DNA from: Nitrosarchaeum sp.
GTDB taxonomy: Archaea > Thermoproteota > Nitrososphaeria > Nitrososphaerales > Nitrosopumilaceae
NCBI GenBank assembly: GCA_013140415.1
Contig: JABFSW010000169.1
Location: 1-18,221 of the forward strand
DNA length: 18,221 bases
Direction of reading: 5' to 3'
In this document: piece by piece, positions 1 to 6,094 of the stretch
How positions within the stretch are numbered: the first letter of the stretch is position 1
How the letters are laid out: each line of letters begins with the position of its first letter
Position numbers and translations under genes: made by a program
Notes under the pieces: model-generated
Told to the model about the DNA's origin: nothing
The model's input: only the letters and a program-made list of their open reading frames with translations
Databases searched by the model: none

Positions 1-530
1 GTTTTTTTCTCATCAAAGTAAGATAATCCAATTAAATCTTCAATAGTATTTCGTTTTTCTTCTGATGTGAATTCAGATATTCTTGTAACGGTTCCTTGCT
101 GTACGGCATTTAGTTGCCCTAGCCCAGCATTGGCAACATCAAGTAGATCTAAGATTTGACTTCTGTTTGTTGGTTTTTTATTTAGATAGTATGTATTTTC
201 ACCTTTATCATCCATTTCTCTTGTAATTTCCACCACATCAGAATCAATTGGAATCTTTCTATCAGAATTATCAAAATGAACACTAGATCTTGCAATTTTA
301 GGTCCATGTCGATTGCCTTCTATATCATGTAATAGAGATCGAAGTTTATCAACTCTCATCATTTTGGGTTTATTTTCACCTAAAGCAAAAATTATTGCAT
401 CAAGGATGTTGCTCTTTCCAGATCCGTTAGGACCAGAGATAGAAACGAGACCAGGTTCAAACAGAACAGTGGTATTCTTAAAGCCAAATGATTTGAAACC
501 AAAGATCTCTACTTTTTTAATATGTACCAA
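1..530 (-). CDS. smc: Chromosome segregation ATPase SMC, N-terminal part (cut by window edge)
   Basis: This is the first 176 residues of an SMC protein, the ATPase that compacts and segregates chromosomes. The N-terminal strand VEIFGFKSFG is followed by a Walker A motif GPNGSGKS at residues 33-40. A Q-loop (NAVQQGTVTRI) lies near residues 141-151 and leads into the sequence that normally begins the first coiled-coil arm. The reading frame runs open off the left edge, so the coils, hinge and Walker B head are missing. The start is a TTG at 528-530: the frame is closed upstream by a TAA about 40 bases away, and residues from there match the usual SMC N-terminus (MVHIKKVEIF). The start codon lies in an imperfect inverted repeat at 527-551. 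Family assignment is very secure; the TTG start is inferred. Confidence 0.93.
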   Translation of the reverse strand, partial: MVHIKKVEIFGFKSFGFKNTTVLFEPGLVSISGPNGSGKSNILDAIIFALGENKPKMMRVDKLRSLLHDIEGNRHGPKIARSSVHFDNSDRKIPIDSDVVEITREMDDKGENTYYLNKKPTNRSQILDLLDVANAGLGQLNAVQQGTVTRISEFTSEEKRNTIEDLIGLSYFDEKK

Positions 531-551
531 TGAGAATATTTTCTCAATTGG
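527..551. repeat. Inverted repeat overlapping the smc start codon
   Basis: Arms CCAA-TGAGAA (527-536) and TTCTCA-a-TTGG (541-551) are complementary over ten pairs with a four-base loop and one bulged base. The repeat covers the TTG start of smc. In any transcript with a leader it could fold over the start codon; it could also be a protein-binding site. AT-rich sequence makes chance inverted repeats common, so the function is unproven. Confidence 0.4.
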
Positions 552-772
552 TTGGATAATCGATGGTTAACAAGTTTAGTTGACATAATTGATTAATTTT
601 TCTTGGTGTACTATCATTTTTTTCGTAATGGTGGTTATTATGAAATTAGAATCCAAATCACGTATAGATTGATGCGTGATGTTTTTGTTAAGAAATTGAG
701 CCTGTATATAACTAAACAAAATCAAAACACAGTTATTTTACCATGCGTGTACTGAGTTCACAGAAATTTTAA
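531..772. other. Intergenic region between inositol-phosphate synthase and smc
   Basis: About 240 bases separate two minus-strand genes. Reading on the minus strand, T-rich runs (about 714-730) follow the inositol-phosphate synthase stop and could act as an archaeal T-tract terminator. A six-base inverted repeat ATCACG/CGTGAT lies at 657-662 and 675-680 with a 12-base spacer. I see no convincing RNA gene or longer ORF here. An smc promoter is expected in this stretch, but no TATA box stands out. Confidence 0.4.
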
Positions 773-1867
773 TTATTTACCTTCGACGAATTTTTCACAG
801 TCTACTTTTGCTTGAACATCAGACATTTGTTCAATAGGATGTTTCATTAAATATGCACTAGCGGGAATAATTGGACCTCCTATACCCCTATCAATGGCAA
901 TCTTTGCTAGTCTAATCGCATCAATAACAATGCCTGCAGAATTTGCTTTATCATCAACTTCCAAACGAACTTCCATGTTGTAAGGAATGTTAGCCCATTG
1001 TCTACCTTCAATTCTCATAAACATGAGTTTGGTGTTGCCTAGGAATGGAATAAAGTCAGAGGGACCAACATAAATCTGATCATCAGCCAATCTTTCAGCG
1101 AGTTGACTTTGAACACTTTCAGTTTTAGAAATTCTCTTAGAGGCTAATCTATCTTGTTCTTTCATGTTTAGAAAATCAGTATTACCTCCAACGTTTATTT
1201 GGTAAGTTTTTTCGATTTTAGTTCCACGATCACTGCATAATTTAGCTAATGTTCTATGAACTATAGTAGCACCCACTTGACCTTTAATGTCATCACCAAT
1301 TACAGGGATGTTTTTTTCTTTGAATTTTTTAGCCCATATTTCATCAGATGCAATAAAAGACGGAATACAGTTTACAAAAGCAGTATTTGTATCAAGGCAA
1401 ATTTGAGCCCAAAAGGCGGTGACTTGATCAGAACCTACTGGTAAATATGAGACAATTATTTCAACACCGTTATCTTTGAGGATTTGTTTAATTTCTTCTG
1501 CAAGTTGTTTGTCCGTTTTTGTAGTTTGGAGAGGTTTTATTCTATTTTCAACCCATATACCAACACCATCAAGAGCAGGACTTTCGTAAACTTTGGCATC
1601 AGTTTTCGGCATTGCCTCTTTTGGAATCCAGTTGACCATGTTTGGATATTCATAAATTGCCTCATTGAGGAGCTTACCAACTTTGTTGTCACCGACATCA
1701 AAGCCACATACAAAATCAATATCGTGAATCCCATATCCAGCCAGTTTATCATGAATTATACCAGTAACTTCTTGAGAGGGGTTTTGTCGATAGTATTCTA
1801 TTCCCTGAATCAAGCCTGCAAAACAATTGCCTATACCTACCAAAGCTACTCGAATTCTTTTTACCAT
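773..1867 (-). CDS. ino1: myo-Inositol-1-phosphate synthase
   Basis: This 364-aa protein is predicted to convert D-glucose 6-phosphate to 1L-myo-inositol 1-phosphate with NAD+, the first step toward inositol phospholipids and inositol-based solutes in archaea. The N-terminus has a Rossmann nucleotide-binding strand-loop (VALVGIGNCFAGLIQG, residues 7-22). Family signatures follow: GDDIKGQVGATIVHR (191-205), NVGGNTDFLN (225-234), SKRISKTESVQ (243-253) and DFIPFLGNTK...RIEGR (271-289). The length fits the short archaeal and actinobacterial class rather than the roughly 500-aa eukaryotic one. The ATG start is supported by a TATA-like TTTTAAG box on the plus strand at 1893-1899, about 26 bases upstream, which predicts a leaderless mRNA. 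The gene is not tightly linked to the VOC gene 170 bases upstream. Family assignment is secure. Confidence 0.93.
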   Translation of the reverse strand: MVKRIRVALVGIGNCFAGLIQGIEYYRQNPSQEVTGIIHDKLAGYGIHDIDFVCGFDVGDNKVGKLLNEAIYEYPNMVNWIPKEAMPKTDAKVYESPALDGVGIWVENRIKPLQTTKTDKQLAEEIKQILKDNGVEIIVSYLPVGSDQVTAFWAQICLDTNTAFVNCIPSFIASDEIWAKKFKEKNIPVIGDDIKGQVGATIVHRTLAKLCSDRGTKIEKTYQINVGGNTDFLNMKEQDRLASKRISKTESVQSQLAERLADDQIYVGPSDFIPFLGNTKLMFMRIEGRQWANIPYNMEVRLEVDDKANSAGIVIDAIRLAKIAIDRGIGGPIIPASAYLMKHPIEQMSDVQAKVDCEKFVEGK

Positions 1868-1892
1868 TCAAAAATTAGTGAGATTATGCCGG

Positions 1893-1899
1893 TTTTAAG
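1893..1899 (-). promoter_or_regulatory. TATA-like box of ino1
   Basis: On the minus strand this reads CTTAAAA. It lies about 26-32 bases before the ATG of the inositol-phosphate synthase gene and is preceded by purine-rich sequence that could serve as a BRE. The spacing predicts transcription starting at or next to the start codon. Confidence 0.5.
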
Positions 1900-2011
1900 T
1901 TTTCTTACATTAACTAATCAGTGACTTTGCCTGATGTCTTAAAGTAAAGAATGAACAACAGTAAAAGAAAATTACTTAACTAGAAATGAAAACTAGACTT
2001 TTGACAATAAT

Positions 2012-2029
2012 ATGTTGTAATCACAACAT
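2012..2029. repeat. Perfect 7-bp inverted repeat just after the VOC gene
   Basis: ATGTTGT-aatc-ACAACAT is a perfect stem-loop nine bases after the VOC stop codon. The T6 run beside it (2033-2038) lies on the plus-strand 3' side, so it resembles an intrinsic terminator only for plus-strand transcription, where there is no upstream gene. It may instead be a DNA-binding site, or a hairpin that protects the 3' end of the VOC mRNA. Confidence 0.4.
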
Positions 2030-2037
2030 GTATTTTT

Positions 2038-2418
2038 TCATAATCCTCCTCCAAGAACTTCACTTAACTCAATGTCATATCCGCTAGGGTCACTAATGTA
2101 AATTGACCGCGATTTTTCAAATTGGATAGGACCGCCATAGTATACCGTGACACCTAATGACTCGCATATTCCCATTATCTCATCAAAATTTTCTACATGG
2201 AATCCAAAATGAGCAATTGCACCTTCGGGTTTCATCTCTGAATCCTCATAAAGACAAAGTTTGATGTTGTCATTACCTATGATTTTGGATTTATCTTCAG
2301 GTTGTTCTTTTTTAATTTCAAAACCAAAAAGGTTTTTATAAAATTCTACGCTTTCTTCTAAATTCTTTACTGTCATATTGACATGATCCATTGAAGTAGC
2401 CTTCAATGTTTTAGACAT
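2038..2418 (-). CDS. VOC-superfamily (glyoxalase/dioxygenase fold) protein
   Basis: This 126-aa single-domain protein belongs to the vicinal oxygen chelate fold (glyoxalase I, fosfomycin resistance, extradiol dioxygenases). The pattern DHVNMTVKNLEESVEFYKNLFGF at residues 11-33 is the typical first beta-alpha-beta unit. The second unit begins at IAHFGFHV (68-75) and ends with ISDPSGYDIELSE (108-120). His12, His74 and Glu117 sit where metal ligands usually occur, so a divalent-metal enzyme is likely, probably as a dimer. The substrate cannot be deduced. A TTTTAAGA box (2440-2447 read on the minus strand) lies 22-29 bases before the ATG and supports this start. The gene diverges from the PAC2 gene. 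The fold is secure and the specific reaction unknown. Confidence 0.85.
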   Translation of the reverse strand: MSKTLKATSMDHVNMTVKNLEESVEFYKNLFGFEIKKEQPEDKSKIIGNDNIKLCLYEDSEMKPEGAIAHFGFHVENFDEIMGICESLGVTVYYGGPIQFEKSRSIYISDPSGYDIELSEVLGGGL

Positions 2419-2439
2419 GATTAATTACCAAATGACCAA

Positions 2440-2447
2440 TCTTAAAA
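2440..2447 (-). promoter_or_regulatory. TATA-like box of the VOC gene
   Basis: It reads TTTTAAGA on the minus strand, 22-29 bases upstream of the ATG at 2418. This spacing fits a leaderless archaeal transcript. It lies in the 149-base divergent promoter region shared with the PAC2 gene. Confidence 0.5.
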
Positions 2448-2567
2448 CAATTTATCTGTCATCATGTATGGATTATCTAACTTTATCTAGGTTTGGAGCA
2501 CTAGTTTCAAAACTAAAGTAATCAAATCAGGTAAAAACTATTATTCGATAGAATTCAATGTATTACA

Positions 2568-3281
2568 TTGTATCCTAGAATAAGGATTAAAGAATTAAGA
2601 CCAGTGAATTTGGAAGGAGGTTATCTCATAGACGGATTTCCTTCAGTTGGATTTACCAGTGCAATTGCAACGGAATCAATGATACAAACATCACAATTTA
2701 GTTTAGCAGGAATAATTGATTCAGATAGTTTTCCACCAATGAGTTTGATTAAAGAAGGCAAACCAAATTATCCAACACGGATTTTTGTAAACGATGATCT
2801 TAAAGTTTCAGTTTTTTTATCATATCTTACTCTTCATGAATCATTACACAGAATTGTTGCAAAGACAATGCTCAAGTGGGCAAAAAAACAAAAAATAGAA
2901 CTAATTGTAAGCAGTATGGCAGTAAAATCCCTAGACGGAATGGAAGGCATAGTTGCAGTAGGAAACACCGATTCTGCAAGAGCAAAATTAAAAAAATCAG
3001 GATTAAAAGTTCTTGAGTACGGAACAATCCCAGGAATACCAGGAATGTTACTTAATGAAGGAAGTATTATAGAACAAGATGTAATTGTAATTCTTTTTCA
3101 TTCAGACGGTACAGGTCCAGATTTTAGATCAAGTGCAGAATTATGCATAGGAATGTCACAGTTAATTCCTGGCACATCTTGTGACATTACACTGCTACAA
3201 AAAGAAGCAGAGAAAGCAGAACAAACAATTAAAGAAACAGATGAAGAATCACGACAGTTAAAAGATTCAATTTACGGATAA
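2568..3281 (+). CDS. PAC2-family protein (proteasome assembly chaperone-like)
   Basis: This 237-aa protein is of the PAC2 family (formerly DUF75), which includes the eukaryotic proteasome assembly chaperone PAC2 and archaeal Pba-type proteins. Visible family features are GGYLIDGFPSVGFTSAIA (17-34), the central SSMAVKSLDGMEGIVAVG segment (114-131) and a C-terminal part ending in a charged, probably helical tail (about 209-233) rich in Glu and Lys. A C-terminal HbYX-like proteasome-docking motif is not obvious: the protein ends DSIYG. The start is inferred to be TTG at 2568, because an in-frame TAA at 2532 closes the frame and an ATG at 2558 is out of frame. The first in-frame ATG is well inside the conserved domain. 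Family assignment is good; a role in proteasome assembly here is inference. Confidence 0.85.
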   Translation: MYPRIRIKELRPVNLEGGYLIDGFPSVGFTSAIATESMIQTSQFSLAGIIDSDSFPPMSLIKEGKPNYPTRIFVNDDLKVSVFLSYLTLHESLHRIVAKTMLKWAKKQKIELIVSSMAVKSLDGMEGIVAVGNTDSARAKLKKSGLKVLEYGTIPGIPGMLLNEGSIIEQDVIVILFHSDGTGPDFRSSAELCIGMSQLIPGTSCDITLLQKEAEKAEQTIKETDEESRQLKDSIYG

Positions 3282-3341
3282 AAAAATTATCAAATTACTA
3301 TGTTTATTTTATAACAACATGTCAATAAAAATAGAAAATTA

Positions 3342-3956
3342 ATGGAACAAATAATAGAATTTGCAGTGACAGTTATTATTATTTCAGCGTCAGGAGTAAT
3401 GGCACCAGGTCCTTTATTTGCAGCAAATATAGCATATGGGTTACAAGGCGGCGGAAAAGCAGGAATAAAAATGGCAGTAGGCCATACAATTGTAGAATTA
3501 CCACTTGTGATTTTGTTAGGAATTGGAGTATTTTCATTTGAAATTTTTCCAGAGTTTAGAACACTGATTACTATTTTGGGAGCAATCACACTTTTTGTAT
3601 TTGCTGGAATTCAAATTAAAACAACATTACAAATGAAAGAAACAACTTTCAATCTAAAACATAATGCGGTTCTTACAGGAATTACACTTAGTGCATTAAA
3701 TCCATTTTTTATCATATGGTGGTTAAGTATTGGTTTTAAATTAATTTCAGATGCAATGTTGATATGGACATTTGTAGGAATAATTGTTGTTTTTTTATTG
3801 CATATATGGATGGATTTTGTATGGTTGTATTCAGTTGCATGTATTGCTTCTAAAAGTGCAAAAATACTTTCAAATAAGAATTATAAAATTTTAATGATTG
3901 GTTTAAGTGTCATGTTGATATATTTTGGGATATCATTCATAACGGATGTAATTTAG
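3342..3956 (+). CDS. LysE/RhtB-family amino-acid exporter-like membrane protein
   Basis: This 204-aa integral membrane protein has about six hydrophobic segments, the usual size and topology of LysE/RhtB exporters. Near the N-terminus it carries the family's APGP signature (residues 21-24) in the context SGVMAPGPLFAANIAYGLQGG, followed by a Gly-rich cytoplasmic turn. A second conserved patch, LNPFFIIWW, occurs around residues 118-126. Exporters of this family remove lysine, threonine, homoserine or other solutes; the substrate here cannot be told. A TTTATAAC box at 3307-3314 lies about 30 bases before the ATG. The stop overlaps the last four bases of a convergent minus-strand gene. The family is secure and the substrate unknown. 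Confidence 0.85.
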   Translation: MEQIIEFAVTVIIISASGVMAPGPLFAANIAYGLQGGGKAGIKMAVGHTIVELPLVILLGIGVFSFEIFPEFRTLITILGAITLFVFAGIQIKTTLQMKETTFNLKHNAVLTGITLSALNPFFIIWWLSIGFKLISDAMLIWTFVGIIVVFLLHIWMDFVWLYSVACIASKSAKILSNKNYKILMIGLSVMLIYFGISFITDVI

Positions 3957-4195
3957 CCACAATCTAAAATTTCAACTTCAGGTTTACAATCATCGTTAAA
4001 TAAATTAATTTTTTCAACTAAAACATCACAAAATTCTGGATCAAGTGATTTTTCATATGATTTTAAATCAGAAATAATTGCAATATGTTGTAGCCCACAA
4101 GGATATACTGCAAATCCAAGAATTATTCCTATAGTAAAAATACCCATACAAGCTAGAATCAAGTATCTAATAGTTTTAATTTTTTGTAATGTCAA
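3953..4195 (-). CDS. Small Cys-containing membrane protein, function unknown
   Basis: I do not recognise this 80-aa ORF. It has one hydrophobic segment (about residues 11-31) followed by a roughly 49-residue polar tail with four Cys (33, 56, 69, 79). If the N-terminus is inside the cell, the tail faces outward and could hold disulfides or bind metal. The start shown is TTG, overlapping the last 20 bases of the Alba gene in another frame. The next in-frame ATG is at residue 17 and would cut into the membrane segment, so the TTG start is preferred. The overlap suggests translational coupling with Alba as the last gene of a three-gene operon. It converges on, and overlaps by four bases, the LysE gene. 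Confidence 0.6.
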   Translation of the reverse strand: MTLQKIKTIRYLILACMGIFTIGIILGFAVYPCGLQHIAIISDLKSYEKSLDPEFCDVLVEKINLFNDDCKPEVEILDCG

Positions 4196-4637
4196 TTTCT
4201 ATTGTAGAGACATTACGTGTTTTACCATCTTGAGATGTAAGTGAATCAGATAAAATTCGAACATCGCTGATAACATACCCAACAGTATTCATTCTTTTAA
4301 CAATCATTTGAGATACATCAACTGCCTGAGTAATTCGTTTACCTCTGGCCTTAATTGTAACAGTGTGTCTTGTTGAAAGTTGTGTCAAAGTAGCTGAAAC
4401 GTATGTCATTATGGGTTTAGTGCCAACAAAAATCACATCACGTTCTTCAGGATTATGTCTAGTTTCAGGTGAAGGTTCACTAGTAAGTGAAGGTAATTGT
4501 GGTTCTGGTTCAGGTGATGGTAATTGTGGTTCTGGTTCAGGTGATGGTAATTGTGGTTCTGGTTCAGGTGATGTGTGAATATCATGAAATTCGGATAAAA
4601 TGTCTTCTGCGTCTTTAGATTTTTTGGGGTCGCTCAA
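4176..4637 (-). CDS. albA: Alba-family chromatin protein with repetitive N-terminal extension
   Basis: This 153-aa protein has an Alba domain in residues 66-153. Alba proteins are small dimeric DNA/RNA-binding proteins that package archaeal chromosomes. The signatures are VGTKPIMTYVSATLTQL (71-87), VTIKARGKRITQAVD (93-107) and the C-terminal SQDGKTRNVSTIEIDI. Where the Sulfolobus protein has two lysines (Lys16-Lys17, the first acetylated), this one has Thr73-Lys74. In front of the domain is a roughly 65-residue acidic, proline-rich extension with three identical nine-residue units (PEPEPQLPS), which typical 90-aa Alba proteins lack. The start is TTG at 4635-4637; the next in-frame Met (77) lies inside the fold, so a shorter form is unlikely. 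It lies 41 bases after the 82-aa gene and overlaps the following membrane-protein gene. Confidence 0.9.
   Translation of the reverse strand: MSDPKKSKDAEDILSEFHDIHTSPEPEPQLPSPEPEPQLPSPEPEPQLPSLTSEPSPETRHNPEERDVIFVGTKPIMTYVSATLTQLSTRHTVTIKARGKRITQAVDVSQMIVKRMNTVGYVISDVRILSDSLTSQDGKTRNVSTIEIDITKN
4492..4572. repeat. Three perfect 27-bp tandem repeats inside the Alba gene
   Basis: Units at 4492-4518, 4519-4545 and 4546-4572 are identical at every base. Each encodes nine residues of the Pro/Glu-rich Alba tail. Because 27 is a multiple of three, gain or loss of a unit would keep the frame. Identity at synonymous positions points to recent duplication or ongoing slippage. Confidence 0.95.
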
Positions 4638-4678
4638 TTTATTATTCCTTTAACAACAAAAGCTTCTTTGGCTTTTAT

Positions 4679-4927
4679 TTAGTTTTTGAGGTTCTCACGT
4701 TGTATGTATTCTTCAAATATTTTTTCAACTTCATCATCGTTTTTGCTGTTCTTTACCTGATTTACTAGATCTTCTTCCTCAATTTCATAGCAATTTAGGA
4801 AATCTTGTGAGTCTTTGAACAGTAAAAGAACTTTGTTCTTAAACACATAATGATAGAGTTTTTCTTTTTCCATCAGTTCTGGCTTTATGTTAAGACCATT
4901 ATCGTCAGAAGACACAGGATAAGTCAT
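4679..4927 (-). CDS. Small acidic protein, function unknown
   Basis: I do not recognise this 82-aa protein. It is rich in Glu, Asp, Lys and Asn. It has a central hydrophobic patch (NKVLLLF, about residues 31-37) and a C-terminal half that looks helical and strongly acidic (EIEEEDLVNQVKNS...VEKIFEEYIQ). I see no membrane segment or signal peptide; there is one Cys. The ATG at 4925-4927 is preferred over a TTG seven codons upstream, because a TATA-like TAAATATT box lies about 25 bases before it. It precedes Alba on the same strand by 41 bases and may be co-transcribed with it. It diverges from the Y-family polymerase gene. Confidence 0.65.
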   Translation of the reverse strand: MTYPVSSDDNGLNIKPELMEKEKLYHYVFKNKVLLLFKDSQDFLNCYEIEEEDLVNQVKNSKNDDEVEKIFEEYIQRENLKN

Positions 4928-4981
4928 GCTATTATTGAAAATAATCAATATTTAGATGAATGCACAATATAGTAATAATTA

Positions 4982-4990
4982 GAGAGGTGA
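4982..4990 (+). promoter_or_regulatory. Strong Shine-Dalgarno of the Y-family polymerase
   Basis: The bases GAGAGGTGA, followed by T, include GAGGTGAT, a long complement to the 3' end of archaeal 16S rRNA. It ends six bases before the ATG at 4997. Most other genes in this window lack such a site and look leaderless, so this gene stands out. A TATA-like CAATATAG box (4965-4972) would place transcription start after the site, so the true start may lie further upstream. Confidence 0.6.
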
Positions 4991-4996
4991 TTCAAA

Positions 4997-6094
4997 ATGT
5001 CTGAAGATAGAGTAGTTTTTCACGTAGATTTTGATTATTTCTTTGCTCAATGTGAGGAGATACGTACTCCTGATCTAAAATCAAAACCAGTGTGTGTTTG
5101 TGTTTTTTCAGACAGAGGGGGAGACAGTGGAGCAATTGCAACTGCAAATTACATAGCTAGAAAGTTTGGTGTGAAATCAGGAATGCCAATTAGTTTTGCA
5201 AAAAAAAGATTAGAAGAAAGAAAAGATTCAATTTTTCTTCCAGTGGATTTTGATTATTACTTGGAAATTTCTGAAAAAGCCATGGACATCATAAAAGAAA
5301 GTGCAGATATTTTTGAATATGTAGGAAAAGATGAAGCATATTTGGATGTCACAAATAGAGTAGAAGGGAATTTTGATAAGGCAAGTCATTTGGCACAACA
5401 AATTAAAAATTCCATCAGAGATAAAGTAAAACTTAGTTGCTCCATAGGAGTTTCGACAAACAAATTGATTGCAAAAATTGCATCAGATTTTAGAAAGCCA
5501 GATGGATTAACAGTGGTGTCACCAGAAAAAGTTGAGGAATTTTTAGAACAATTAAAAATTCGAGTAATACCCGGTATTGGAAAGAAAACAGAAGAGCGAT
5601 TCACACAAATGAATCTTGAAACAATTAATGAACTAAAAAAATTAGATGTGTTTACTTTGATTAAAGAATTTGGGAGAAAACATGGGACTTACATATTTAA
5701 CGCATCTCGAGGATTGGATAATGAACCAGTAAAAGAAAGAGAGGCAAGCATCCAATACAGCAAATTATCTACTCTAAAAAAAGATTCAAACGATTATGAT
5801 TTTTTGGCAGAAAATCTTAAGGAATTATGCATAGAACTACATGAAGTAGTTCAAAAAAACAATAGAATGTTCAAATCAATAGGAATACAGTTTATTTTAT
5901 CAGATTTAACAAACAAAACAAAATCAAGAATGTTAAAAAATCCCACATCAAGTTTAGAAGAATTACAAAAAAATGCAGCGCAGTTATTAAAAGAAGCATT
6001 AGAAGATCAGAAAAATACAGTTAGAAGATTAGGAGTAAAAGTTTCAGAACTTTCAGAAATTCAGGGTCAAAGTAATATCACTAGCTATTTTTAG
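4997..6094 (+). CDS. dpo4: DNA polymerase IV, Y-family (Dpo4-like)
   Basis: This 365-aa translesion DNA polymerase copies past damaged bases. Motif I, HVDFDYFFAQCEE (residues 9-21), holds the first metal-binding Asp11. Phe16 is at the steric-gate position that excludes ribonucleotides; Sulfolobus Dpo4 has Tyr there. The catalytic Asp102-Glu103 pair lies in GKDEAYLDVT, where most relatives have S(I/V)DEAYLD. The palm motif LSCSIGVSTNKLIAKIASDFRKPDG (about 145-169) and the thumb helix-hairpin-helix VIPGIGKKT (about 190-198) follow. The little-finger domain fills about 240-345. The last eight residues, QSNITSYF, fit a PCNA-interacting (PIP) box. The ATG is preceded by a strong Shine-Dalgarno. 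The 3' end overlaps the convergent archaeosortase-like gene by 14 bases. The assignment is secure. Confidence 0.95.
   Translation: MSEDRVVFHVDFDYFFAQCEEIRTPDLKSKPVCVCVFSDRGGDSGAIATANYIARKFGVKSGMPISFAKKRLEERKDSIFLPVDFDYYLEISEKAMDIIKESADIFEYVGKDEAYLDVTNRVEGNFDKASHLAQQIKNSIRDKVKLSCSIGVSTNKLIAKIASDFRKPDGLTVVSPEKVEEFLEQLKIRVIPGIGKKTEERFTQMNLETINELKKLDVFTLIKEFGRKHGTYIFNASRGLDNEPVKEREASIQYSKLSTLKKDSNDYDFLAENLKELCIELHEVVQKNNRMFKSIGIQFILSDLTNKTKSRMLKNPTSSLEELQKNAAQLLKEALEDQKNTVRRLGVKVSELSEIQGQSNITSYF

Noticed and set aside
313..570. Plus-strand 85-codon frame opposite smc
   Set aside because: It is the antisense of the SMC Walker A region; the minus strand has the real conserved protein.
657..680. 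Hairpin ATCACG/CGTGAT as an RNA gene or terminator
   Set aside because: The stem has only six pairs, a 12-base loop and no adjacent T-run; it could easily arise by chance.
1484..1924. Plus-strand 146-codon frame opposite inositol-phosphate synthase
   Set aside because: It is a shadow of the well-conserved minus-strand enzyme and has no recognisable domain of its own.
4492..4572. CRISPR-like array
   Set aside because: The repeats are directly abutting without spacers, lie in frame in a coding region and translate to a clean nine-residue unit.
4363..4578. Plus-strand frame with a repeated GNCGSGSGD pattern
   Set aside because: It is the antisense reading of the 27-bp repeats in the Alba gene; the Alba fold is clear on the other strand.
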